In this document: one piece after another, positions 14,890 through 21,674 of the stretch
How positions within the stretch are numbered: the first letter of the stretch is position 1
Layout: each line of letters opens with the position of its first letter
NCBI GenBank assembly: GCA_039800325.1
Contig: JBDLQY010000177.1
Location: 1-64,000 of the forward strand
Direction of reading: 5' to 3'
DNA from: SYIM01 sp039800325
GTDB lineage: Bacteria; Pseudomonadota; Gammaproteobacteria; Burkholderiales; Burkholderiaceae_E
Length of the DNA: 64,000 nucleotides
Position numbers and translations under genes: made by a program
Notes under the pieces: model-generated
Told to the model about the DNA's origin: nothing
Database searches by the model: none
Seen by the model: the letters and a program-made list of their open reading frames with translations, nothing else

Positions 14890-15840
14890 GTGGTCAAGGA
14901 TGGAGTCGCCCCGCCGCAGACTGGTCATGATGCTTTCGTGGTTCAGGCCGAGGGCTTGGTGCGTCGATTTGGTCAATTCACCGCAGTCGACGGACTCTCA
15001 TTCACAGTTCCTCGAGGACAGTGTTTTGGGCTTTTAGGGCCAAACGGGGCCGGTAAAAGCACGACGCTCAAGATGCTGCTAGGCCTAGTCAGGCCTGACG
15101 CGGGGCGCATTTCTGTATTGGGTCGGGACGTAGCCAGCCACGCACGAGCCATCCGCGCGCGAATTGGGGTGGTTCCGCAAATGGACGCCCTCGATCCCGA
15201 TTTTACGGTTACCGAAAACCTGGAAACCTTCGCGAGGTACTTCGGTGCAGGGCATCGCCCATCGCGCCCGACCGTTGACGCGCTGCTGGAGTTTGCTGGC
15301 CTTGGCGCCAAGCGAGATGCGCGTATCCAGGAGTTGTCAGGCGGCATGAAGCGCCGACTGACGCTTGCCCGAGCGTTGGTCAATGACCCCGACATCCTGC
15401 TGCTGGATGAGCCCACCACGGGCCTGGACCCGCAGGCGCGCCATCTGATCTGGGAGCGCCTGCGTCGTTTGCTGGGGGCCGGCAAGACCATCGTACTGAC
15501 CACGCACTTCATGGAAGAGGCCGAACGGCTTTGCGACCGCCTGATCATTATCGACCATGGCCGACGCATTGCCGAGGGCTCACCCGTCTCGCTCATCAAC
15601 CAGCATATCGAACCTGTCGTCGCCGAGGTCAGCGGTGAATCGGCATCGGCGCGGGTTCACGCCGCTGCACCGGGCCAGGGCGAGCGCATTGATGCTGTTG
15701 GTGACGGCGTCTATGTGTACGCGCCTGCAGGTGAGCGACTATCCTGGCTGCCTGAGGGGCCGCAGCTGCGCGTATTGCGCCGCTCGGCCAACCTGGAAGA
15801 TGTATTTTTGCGTCTAACCGGACGCGACCTCCGCGACTAA
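14890..15840 (+). CDS. nodI: ABC exporter ATP-binding protein, NodI/DrrA type
   Basis: This 316-residue ATPase has Walker A GPNGAGKSTTLK near residue 50, a Q-loop (VVPQMDALD), the signature LSGGMKRRLTLARALV near 155, Walker B ILLLDEPTTGLDPQ and the H-loop TTHFMEEAE. The C-terminal 90 residues are those of the NodI/DrrA drug and lipooligosaccharide exporter group. Its partner permease starts 12 bases downstream. Homologues of NodI are widespread in betaproteobacteria that do not nodulate, so the true substrate is unknown. The start is GTG; no good alternative was seen. A 70-base gap without a clear promoter separates it from rplQ. Confidence 0.88.
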   Translation: MVKDGVAPPQTGHDAFVVQAEGLVRRFGQFTAVDGLSFTVPRGQCFGLLGPNGAGKSTTLKMLLGLVRPDAGRISVLGRDVASHARAIRARIGVVPQMDALDPDFTVTENLETFARYFGAGHRPSRPTVDALLEFAGLGAKRDARIQELSGGMKRRLTLARALVNDPDILLLDEPTTGLDPQARHLIWERLRRLLGAGKTIVLTTHFMEEAERLCDRLIIIDHGRRIAEGSPVSLINQHIEPVVAEVSGESASARVHAAAPGQGERIDAVGDGVYVYAPAGERLSWLPEGPQLRVLRRSANLEDVFLRLTGRDLRD

Positions 15841-15852
15841 GGGCCCGCAAGA

Positions 15853-16623
15853 ATGTTCTCAGCCTTGGTCTCGCGCCGTTTTGTTCCCATCTATCAGCGC
15901 AATCTTCTGGTGTGGCGCAAGCTGGCGTTGGCCAGTGTGGTGGGCAACATCGCCGAGCCGCTGATCACGCTGATTGCCTTCGGCTACGGGCTGGGCCGCC
16001 TGCTGCCCGAGGTCAATGGCGTCAGTTACATCCTGTTTCTGGCGGCCGGTTCAGTGTGCATGGGTACTGCCATGGCCACCAGCTTTGAGTCGCTGTATTC
16101 GGCCTTCGCGCGGATGCAGGTTCAGCGAACCTGGGAGTCTTTGCTGAACGCACCACTTGAGCTTGACGATGTGATCATAGCCGAATGGTTATGGGCGGCC
16201 TCCAAGGGCGCGCTATCGGGCATTTCTATTCTCGCCGTGGTGTACCTGCTGGGTGTTTCGCGTGAACCAACTCTGCTGTGGGTGCTGCCGGTGGTTTTAT
16301 TGACCGGTTTGTGCTTTTCTGCGATTGGTCTTTGCTTTACCGCGCTGGCCCGAGGGTATGACTTCTTCACGTTCTACTTCACCCTTGGCATTACACCCAT
16401 GGTGTTTCTCTCCGGTGTGTACTATCCGGTCGAGCAGCTGCCCGAGTGGCTTGCCGGGCCCGCTAGCTGGTTACCTCTGGCCTTGGCGGTTGAGCTTGCC
16501 CGGCCGTCGGTGTTGGGTGAATCGCCGTCGCAGGTTCTGGTCAAGGTGGTGGTGCTGGTGCTGTACACCCTTGCTGCCCTCTACCTTGCGCGTGCACTCA
16601 TCGTACGGCGCTTTCGGACCTGA
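15853..16623 (+). CDS. nodJ: ABC-2 type permease, NodJ/DrrB type
   Basis: The 256-residue inner-membrane protein has about six hydrophobic segments and the ABC-2 features of the NodJ group, including NIAEPLITLIAFGYGLGRLL near residues 33-52 and FLSGVYYPVEQLPEWL near 178-193. With the ATPase just upstream it should form a half-size exporter pair. The exported molecule cannot be told from sequence. Low-polarity segments and the RALIVRRF end are typical of the family. Confidence 0.87.
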   Translation: MFSALVSRRFVPIYQRNLLVWRKLALASVVGNIAEPLITLIAFGYGLGRLLPEVNGVSYILFLAAGSVCMGTAMATSFESLYSAFARMQVQRTWESLLNAPLELDDVIIAEWLWAASKGALSGISILAVVYLLGVSREPTLLWVLPVVLLTGLCFSAIGLCFTALARGYDFFTFYFTLGITPMVFLSGVYYPVEQLPEWLAGPASWLPLALAVELARPSVLGESPSQVLVKVVVLVLYTLAALYLARALIVRRFRT

Positions 16624-16702
16624 TGGTCTTGACCAACATGTCCAGCGGCCCTGATGAACAGCACAAAACTTCGGCGAAACTCGAATCACGAAAGGCCCTG
16701 CC

Positions 16703-17074
16703 ATGAGCGATCTTCCCCAGGCGCGACCGGTACAGACGCCGGGGCCAGACGGTGTCTTGGTGGCGATCAGTAATGCGCCCGATGAACAGACCGCGCAAGC
16801 CATTGCGCGCGCTTTGGTCGAAGAGGGTTTGGCCGCCTGCGTAAACATTCTGCCGGCGGGCCAGTCTGTATATCGGTGGCAGGGTGCCGTCGAGCAGGCA
16901 CATGAGCTCTCGCTGATTATCAAGACCTCTAAGCGACGCTTCAATGCCCTGGCCCAGCGACTGACCCAGCTGCACCCCTATGAGCTACCCGAATTGCTGG
17001 CGATTGCACCCGACGCAGTGCTGCCAGCCTATGCCGATTGGGTCTTGCGCGAGACCCGACCGCGGCGAGTCTGA
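16703..17074 (+). CDS. cutA: Divalent-cation tolerance protein CutA
   Basis: CutA is a small trimeric protein linked to copper tolerance, although its molecular role is unsettled. The 123-residue product contains the family core ALVEEGLAACVNILPAGQSV, YRWQGAVEQAHELSLIIKTS and HPYELPELLAI. About 17 extra residues precede the core. The ATG at 16703 has GAAAGGCCCTGCC in front. It converges with hemB; a 10-bp inverted repeat spans its stop codon. Confidence 0.93.
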   Translation: MSDLPQARPVQTPGPDGVLVAISNAPDEQTAQAIARALVEEGLAACVNILPAGQSVYRWQGAVEQAHELSLIIKTSKRRFNALAQRLTQLHPYELPELLAIAPDAVLPAYADWVLRETRPRRV

Positions 17075-17085
17075 ACCGCGGTCGG
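17056..17085. terminator. Inverted repeat between convergent cutA and hemB
   Basis: CCGACCGCGG (17056-17065) pairs perfectly with CCGCGGTCGG (17076-17085) around a 10-base loop, and spans the cutA stop codon. It lies between convergent genes whose ends are 32 bases apart. No T-run follows on either strand, so it may be a weak two-way terminator or an mRNA 3' stabiliser. Confidence 0.4.
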
Positions 17086-17106
17086 CTTAGGCTCGTGCTT
17101 GGAACC

Positions 17107-18132
17107 TCAGGCGGATTCTCGCAGCCACTGCGCGGCCTGCAGCGCGTAGTAGGTCAGGATGCCGTCAGCGCCGGCACGACGCATGGCAAGCAATGATTCA
17201 AGCGCAACCGCGCGTTCGTCCAGCCAGCCGTTAGCACTGGCCGCCTTAAGCATGGCGTACTCACCGCTCACCTGGTAGACAAAGGTCGGCACGCGAAACT
17301 GGTCTTTCACGCGTCGCACGATGTCCAGGTAGGGCATGCCGGGCTTGACCATGACCATGTCGGCCCCTTCCTGAAGGTCGAGTGCCACCTCGCGCAGCGC
17401 CTCGTCGGTATTGGCAGGGTCCATCTGATACGTTTTTTTGTTGCTCTTGCCCAGATTCTTGGCAGAACCGACGGCATCGCGAAACGGACCGTAAAAGCCC
17501 GATGCATACTTGGCCGAGTAAGCCATGATGCGGGTGTGCACGTGGCCGGCCCGCTCAAGGGCGCTGCGAATGGCTCCGATGCGGCCATCCATCATGTCTG
17601 AGGGCGCAACAATATCGACACCGGCCTGTGCCTGAACCAGGGCCTGCCGGATCAGGATGTCGACCGTGACGTCGTTGAGCACGTAACCTTCGTTGTCGAT
17701 GACCCCGTCCTGTCCGTGGCTGGTATAGGGGTCAAGCGCGACATCGGTGAGTACACCCAGCTCTGGAAAGCGGCGCTTAAGTTCGCTGACCGCGCGCGGC
17801 ACCAGGCCTTCGGGGTCAGCCGCAGCCGAACCGTCCGGCGTCTTGATGGCCGGATCAATGACCGGAAACAGGGCCAGCACCGGAACCCCCAGCGACAGGC
17901 AACGCTCAGCGACCGGCATCAGCAGATCGACCGACACGCGCTCCACGCCCGGCATTGAGCTGACAGCCTGACGCTGTCCTTGTCCGTCCAGGACAAAGAC
18001 GGGGTAAATGAAGCGATCTGCGCTTAAGGTGTTTTCCGCGACCATACGACGTGTGAATGCGTCACGGCGATTTCTACGCATTCGAACCGCCGGAAAAGCA
18101 CCGAAAACAGGATTTCCATCGAACATTGGCAT
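17107..18132 (-). CDS. hemB: Delta-aminolevulinic acid dehydratase (porphobilinogen synthase)
   Basis: HemB joins two 5-aminolevulinate molecules into porphobilinogen in haem synthesis. The two Schiff-base lysines are in MAYSAKYASGFYGP and MVMVKPGMPYLD. The metal region reads DVALDPYTSHGQDGV, the aspartate type associated with magnesium rather than the zinc-cysteine type. I placed the start at 18132 (MPMFDGNPVFGAFPAVRMRR), which has AGGGGAATT in front; the longer frame to 18195 adds 21 atypical residues and would run over the promoter of the small RNA. The 341-residue length fits the family. Confidence 0.96.
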   Translation of the reverse strand: MPMFDGNPVFGAFPAVRMRRNRRDAFTRRMVAENTLSADRFIYPVFVLDGQGQRQAVSSMPGVERVSVDLLMPVAERCLSLGVPVLALFPVIDPAIKTPDGSAAADPEGLVPRAVSELKRRFPELGVLTDVALDPYTSHGQDGVIDNEGYVLNDVTVDILIRQALVQAQAGVDIVAPSDMMDGRIGAIRSALERAGHVHTRIMAYSAKYASGFYGPFRDAVGSAKNLGKSNKKTYQMDPANTDEALREVALDLQEGADMVMVKPGMPYLDIVRRVKDQFRVPTFVYQVSGEYAMLKAASANGWLDERAVALESLLAMRRAGADGILTYYALQAAQWLRESA

Positions 18133-18161
18133 AATTCCCCTGAGGTTTACCCGGTTTTTAC

Positions 18162-18195
18162 TTGACTGGCTTTGTCTATGATTTATCCTAGACAA
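18162..18195 (+). promoter_or_regulatory. Promoter and operator-like dyad for the hemB-engB small RNA
   Basis: TTGACT (18162-18167), a 16-base spacer and TATCCT (18184-18189) form a sigma-70-like promoter directed away from hemB. The -10 lies inside a perfect inverted repeat TTGTCTA-N10-TAGACAA (18172-18195), so a dimeric regulator bound there could block initiation. The same dyad lies 40 bases upstream of the hemB start and could also affect hemB. I do not recognise the half-site as belonging to a known regulator. Confidence 0.6.
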
Positions 18196-18305
18196 CAGAC
18201 GACATGCTCGTCTCCCGCTTCTCCTCCCTGAGCGGGTGCCCTCCGCTGTCGGACGGCACTGGATGGCATTATTCCCCGCCTGGTTCGCCAGGCGGGGTTT
18301 TTTTT
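18196..18305 (+). ncRNA. Candidate small RNA with anti-Shine-Dalgarno loop
   Basis: A compact unit of about 110 bases follows the promoter. Stem-loop 1 pairs AGACGA (18197-18202) with TCGTCT (18208-18213). Stem-loop 2 pairs CCCGCT (18214-18219) with AGCGGG (18231-18236) and exposes an 11-base loop UCUCCUCCCUG, complementary to Shine-Dalgarno sequences. Stem-loop 3 pairs TGCC (18237-18240) with GGCA (18255-18258) and TCCG with CGGA. Then comes a terminator. Small RNAs with CU-rich anti-SD loops are known in alpha- and betaproteobacteria (cuckoo-type and Neisseria sibling RNAs). I cannot assign this one to a family. An overlapping 152-codon frame has no ribosome binding site and crosses the terminator. 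Confidence 0.72.
18274..18305 (+). terminator. Strong intrinsic terminator of the small RNA
   Basis: CCCCGCCTGG (18274-18283) and CCAGGCGGGG (18288-18297) form a perfect 10-bp stem closed by TTCG, followed by eight Ts (18298-18305). The T-run is on the plus strand, where no protein gene ends nearby: cutA stops more than 1.1 kb upstream. It therefore most likely ends a short non-coding transcript. Confidence 0.9.
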
Positions 18306-18453
18306 ACAGGCGCCTCATTATCGGCCCCGGCCCGGTGTTGTCTGAGGGTCGATCACGGCGGACTGTCAAGCATCCGACCGAAACTGCAGCATAACGCGCT
18401 TCAACGCGTATTGGATGAACAGCGGCACGATGCCGGCACGGACCCGTGTTGGC

Positions 18454-19101
18454 TTAGCTGTGGATTGGTGAAGGCAGCGCGGCGCCGTCGTTTTCCAGCC
18501 AGTTTTCAAGGACCGTGCGCGCTTCGACCAGCCCCAAAGAGGTGTTTGCTGAAAAAGCTAGAAGCTGTGCGTCCGATGGCAGGCCCTCGCTGCGCAGCGC
18601 TTGGCGCAGGCTCGTCAAAGCTTGCTGACGGTGCGAGAAGGGTAATTTATCCGCCTTGGTGAGCAGCACCAGCAGCCGGGTGTCGCTGCGTACGAACGCA
18701 AGAAGGCTGCGGTCGAGCGCCGTCAGGCCGCGCCGGCAGTCGACCAGCAACACGACGCCGCGCAGACCGACGCGTTCGGCCAGGTAACGCCCCGCCAGAC
18801 GGCCCCAGCCCTCGCGCACGCTGGTCGGTGCCGCGGCAAATCCGTACCCGGGGGTATCGACCAGCCAGGCCTGGGGCTCGCCGCGTGGTGAGCCCAGTTT
18901 GAAGAAGTTAAGCGCTTGTGTGCGTCCCGGGGTTTTGCTGGCGAACGCCAGCCTGCGCCGTTGGCACAAAGCGTTAATGGCGCTGGACTTGCCGGCATTC
19001 GAACGGCCTACAAAGGCGATCTCAGGCAACTGACCGTGGGGGAGTTGGGAAAGCCACGCGACCGTGGTGCCGAACTCAGCGGTAAAGAGAATGGAGCTCA
19101 T
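18454..19101 (-). CDS. engB: Ribosome biogenesis GTPase EngB (YsxC/YihA)
   Basis: EngB is a GTPase for 50S assembly. The 215-residue protein has the G1 loop FVGRSNAGKSSAINAL near residues 30-45, a G2 threonine in KTPGRTQALNFFKL, G3 in LVDTPGYGFAA, G4 LLTKADKL and a C-terminal SANTSLG that fits G5. The start at 19101 leaves 64 bases to the divergent cytochrome gene. It is read toward the small RNA gene and hemB, with 148 bases of featureless DNA between its stop and the RNA terminator. Confidence 0.95.
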   Translation of the reverse strand: MSSILFTAEFGTTVAWLSQLPHGQLPEIAFVGRSNAGKSSAINALCQRRRLAFASKTPGRTQALNFFKLGSPRGEPQAWLVDTPGYGFAAAPTSVREGWGRLAGRYLAERVGLRGVVLLVDCRRGLTALDRSLLAFVRSDTRLLVLLTKADKLPFSHRQQALTSLRQALRSEGLPSDAQLLAFSANTSLGLVEARTVLENWLENDGAALPSPIHS

Positions 19102-19107
19102 TGGCGA

Positions 19108-19134
19108 CTGACATCATGACCGCTATTGTACAAT
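19108..19134 (+). promoter_or_regulatory. Possible promoter for the cytochrome c gene
   Basis: CTGACA (19108-19113) and TACAAT (19129-19134) lie in the short divergent gap between engB and the cytochrome gene. The 15-base spacer is shorter than ideal, so this is only a fair match. Confidence 0.35.
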
Positions 19135-19165
19135 CGCGAGTTTGCGTGATTTCCTGGAACTGACC

Positions 19166-19816
19166 ATGCATCGAGCTTTCGGGCTATTTGCCGCATCCCT
19201 TGGATTAGCGGGTGTTCTAAGTGCCACTTCGGTGTTCGCTCAGGCGGGCGGCAACGTTAAACCTGACCTCAAGCGAGGGCAGGAAATCGCAGCGGGTGTG
19301 TGCGCGGGCTGTCACGGGGCGGATGGCAATAGCGTGATCCCGGCCAACCCTAAGCTGGCGGCCCAGCATGCTGACTACCTCTATAAGCAGCTCAGCAACT
19401 TCAAGCCTGGCGCAAACGGCAAACCGCCCGAGCGTGCTAACGCCGTCATGGCGGCGTTCGCGCTACAGCTGTCCGATGCCGACATGCGGCACGTGTCGGC
19501 CTACTATGCGTCGCAGACACTCAGCCCGGCCTCAGCCAAAGATAAGACCCTAATCGAGAAGGGTCGCAATATTTACCGTGCCGGAATCGCCGAGAAAGGC
19601 ATACCGGCGTGCGCGGGCTGTCATGGACCAACCGGCGCGGGCATGCCCTCGCAGTATCCGCGTCTGCAGGGTCAGTTTGCCGACTACACCGAGGCACAGC
19701 TGACCGCTTTCCGCCAGGGCGCGCGCAACAACAACGTCAGCATGAGCAGCATTTCAGCCCGTATGTCTGACGCCGACATCAAGGCCGTCTCCGATTACAT
19801 CGCCGGACTGCGCTGA
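19166..19816 (+). CDS. Dihaem cytochrome c4-type protein, periplasmic
   Basis: The 216-residue protein has a signal peptide (cleavage probably after VFA, residue 25) and two haem c motifs, CAGCH at residues 46-50 and again at 149-153, one in each half. The halves are similar in length, as in cytochrome c4, an electron carrier to terminal oxidases. Candidate axial methionines lie in NAVMAAFA and VSMSSISARM. The start at 19166 gives a proper signal sequence; an in-frame TTG at 19142 is less likely. An intrinsic terminator follows. Confidence 0.92.
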   Translation: MHRAFGLFAASLGLAGVLSATSVFAQAGGNVKPDLKRGQEIAAGVCAGCHGADGNSVIPANPKLAAQHADYLYKQLSNFKPGANGKPPERANAVMAAFALQLSDADMRHVSAYYASQTLSPASAKDKTLIEKGRNIYRAGIAEKGIPACAGCHGPTGAGMPSQYPRLQGQFADYTEAQLTAFRQGARNNNVSMSSISARMSDADIKAVSDYIAGLR

Positions 19817-19882
19817 TTCAGGCGTCGTGTGCTGATGGCGCCCGACACGAGCGCCTGACAGACGAGCGCCTGAGTCATCGGC

Positions 19883-19922
19883 AACCCCTGTAGGCTTTGA
19901 GATGAGGCCGCAGGGGTTTTTT
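19883..19922 (+). terminator. Intrinsic terminator after the cytochrome c gene
   Basis: AACCCCTG (19883-19890) pairs with CAGGGGTT (19911-19918), with a 20-base loop region and a TTTTTT run ending at 19922. It lies 66 bases after the cytochrome stop codon and ahead of the msrP promoter region. Confidence 0.8.
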
Positions 19923-19927
19923 CATGG

Positions 19928-19989
19928 GGTCGCGACCGCGGCGTGATTGAATTCGTCCCTCATGTCGGTCTGGGCGTCCAGACAGACCG
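19928..19989 (+). promoter_or_regulatory. Palindrome and overlapping hairpins upstream of msrP
   Basis: The gap before msrP holds a 10-bp perfect palindrome GGTCGCGACC (19928-19937) and two mutually exclusive hairpins: GTCTGG/CCAGAC with a GCGT loop (19968-19983) and CGGTCTG/CAGACCG (19966-19972 with 19983-19989). They could be operator sites or mRNA structure. No promoter hexamers are convincing. Confidence 0.3.
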
Positions 19990-20025
19990 TTCGTCTCTTC
20001 AGCTCGACTTCTGCCGAGAACCATC

Positions 20026-21003
20026 ATGTTGATCCGCATTGCCGATGCCATCGCACCCGTTTCTTCCGAAATCACGCCTGAGCGTGTGTGGCGCGATCGC
20101 CGTCGCCTCATTGCCGCTGCGGGTCTGGGGGCTGCTGGGGTAAGCCAGTCGTCGGCTGTTATGGCGCAATTTCGCAATCGTGCCCAGGCTTCCGAGCCCG
20201 AAAAACTACCCGGGCGCTCTAGCTCCTATTCCACCAGCGAGCCCATGACTCCCTACAAACTGGTGACGACCTACAACAACTTTTATGAGTTCGGCATGGA
20301 TAAGGACGATCCGGCCGAAAATGCCCAGCGCATGCGGGTACGCCCCTGGACGGTGGCGGTAGAAGGTGAATTGGCCAAACCCAAGGTCTTCGATATTGAC
20401 GAACTGCTCAAACTCGCACCGATGGAGGAGCGCATCTATCGAATGCGCTGTGTGGAGGGCTGGTCCATGGTGATACCGTGGGTTGGTTTTCCGCTGTCGG
20501 AGTTGATTCGTCGTGTCGAGCCAACCGGCAAGGCCAAGTATGTCGAGTTCATTACCTTGGCTGACAGGGAGCAGATGCCGGGTCTGCGGTCGGGTGTCAT
20601 TCAGTGGCCTTACACCGAGGGCTTACGCCTAGATGAGGCTATGCATCCACTCACCGTACTGGGCTTTGGCTTATATGGCGAAGTCATGCCCAAACAGAAC
20701 GGTGCACCGGTACGCCTGGTGGTGCCCTGGAAGTACGGCTTTAAGAGTGGCAAGTCGTTGGTCAAGATTCGCTTTGTTGAAAAACAGCCAGTGACCAGCT
20801 GGATGAAGTCGGCGCCTGAGGAGTACGGGTTCTACTCCAACGTCAATCCCGAGGTCAGTCATCCGCGCTGGTCGCAGGCCACCGAGCGTCGCCTGGGTGA
20901 AGACGGTTTCATGCAGCGCAAACGTCCTACCTTGATGTTTAACGGATACGCCGAGCAGGTTGCTTCGCTGTATGCGGGCATGGATCTGCGGCGACAGTTC
21001 TGA
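20026..21003 (+). CDS. msrP: Protein-methionine-sulfoxide reductase catalytic subunit MsrP (YedY)
   Basis: MsrP is a periplasmic molybdopterin enzyme that repairs oxidised methionine in envelope proteins. The 325-residue precursor has a Tat-type signal (RDRRRLIAAAGLGAAGVSQS, residues 23-42) and the molybdenum-ligating cysteine in MRCVEGWSMVIPW (C142). Further family segments are PRVVPWKYGFKSGKS-like VVPWKYGFKSGKSLVKIRFV and NPEVSHPRWSQATERR. It is followed by the haem membrane subunit gene msrQ, with which it forms the usual pair drawing electrons from the respiratory chain. Confidence 0.96.
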   Translation: MLIRIADAIAPVSSEITPERVWRDRRRLIAAAGLGAAGVSQSSAVMAQFRNRAQASEPEKLPGRSSSYSTSEPMTPYKLVTTYNNFYEFGMDKDDPAENAQRMRVRPWTVAVEGELAKPKVFDIDELLKLAPMEERIYRMRCVEGWSMVIPWVGFPLSELIRRVEPTGKAKYVEFITLADREQMPGLRSGVIQWPYTEGLRLDEAMHPLTVLGFGLYGEVMPKQNGAPVRLVVPWKYGFKSGKSLVKIRFVEKQPVTSWMKSAPEEYGFYSNVNPEVSHPRWSQATERRLGEDGFMQRKRPTLMFNGYAEQVASLYAGMDLRRQF

Positions 21004-21041
21004 AAGAGTTTGCGTCGCGCCCAGGCGGACACCTGCCTGGG

Positions 21042-21674
21042 GTGCCTCGGCGGCTGGCACTGATCAAGGCCGCCGTGTGTCTGCTGGCCCTGACGCCTCT
21101 AGCGCGTCTGGTGTTTTTGGCGGCCACGCATCATCTGGGCGCCAATCCGATCGAGTTCATCACGCGTTCGACCGGTACCTGGACCCTGGTGCTGCTGTTG
21201 TGCACGCTTGCAATCACGCCCCTGCGACGCCTGAGTGGACTGAATTGGCTGATTCGACTACGCCGTATGCTGGGGCTGATCACCTTTGCCTACGCGCTGC
21301 TGCACACCCTGACCTGGGTTTGGCTTGATCAGTGGTTCGATCCTGCAGCGATGCTGCGCGATGTGGTGCAAAGACCGTTTGTCACTGCGGGTTTCGTGGC
21401 CCTGCTTCTGATGCTGCCGCTCGCCCTGACATCGACCGACGCCATGATGCGGCGGCTGGGTCGGCGCTGGGGTAAGTTGCACCAGGCCGTGTACGTGGTG
21501 CTGCTGGTGTCGCTGTTGCACTACTGGTGGCACAAGCAGGGCAAGAATGACCTGCTGGAGCCAGCGCTTTACGCACTGGTAGGGGGTTTACTGCTGGCTG
21601 CGCGGTGGCTTCCTGGCATCAGGCGCTCTAGTGCAAAGAGCGATTCCACGGATTCGCGCTCGCGAATCAGGTGA
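21042..21674 (+). CDS. msrQ: Haem-binding membrane subunit MsrQ (YedZ)
   Basis: MsrQ is an inner-membrane b-haem protein that passes electrons to MsrP. The 210-residue protein has about six hydrophobic segments, the start region LARLVFLAATHHLGANPIEF, and histidines at THHLG, LLHTLTWVW and GKLHQAVYVV that fit haem ligation. The start is GTG at 21042. A 6-bp hairpin (21021-21040) lies directly before it. The last 106 bases overlap the 3' end of the convergent lysA gene, and the C-terminal 20 residues are polar and low-complexity. Confidence 0.93.
   Translation: MPRRLALIKAAVCLLALTPLARLVFLAATHHLGANPIEFITRSTGTWTLVLLLCTLAITPLRRLSGLNWLIRLRRMLGLITFAYALLHTLTWVWLDQWFDPAAMLRDVVQRPFVTAGFVALLLMLPLALTSTDAMMRRLGRRWGKLHQAVYVVLLVSLLHYWWHKQGKNDLLEPALYALVGGLLLAARWLPGIRRSSAKSDSTDSRSRIR

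Noticed and set aside
18204..18662. 152-codon plus-strand frame across the small RNA and engB 3' end
   Set aside because: No ribosome binding site, runs through the strong terminator and antisense to engB; no family resemblance.
19848..19874. Direct repeat GAGCGCCTGA twice after the cytochrome gene
   Set aside because: Only 10 bases, two copies; no sign of an attachment site or operator.
21021..21040. Hairpin before the msrQ GTG start as a regulatory element
   Set aside because: Only a 6-bp stem in GC-rich DNA; too weak to list separately without conservation data.
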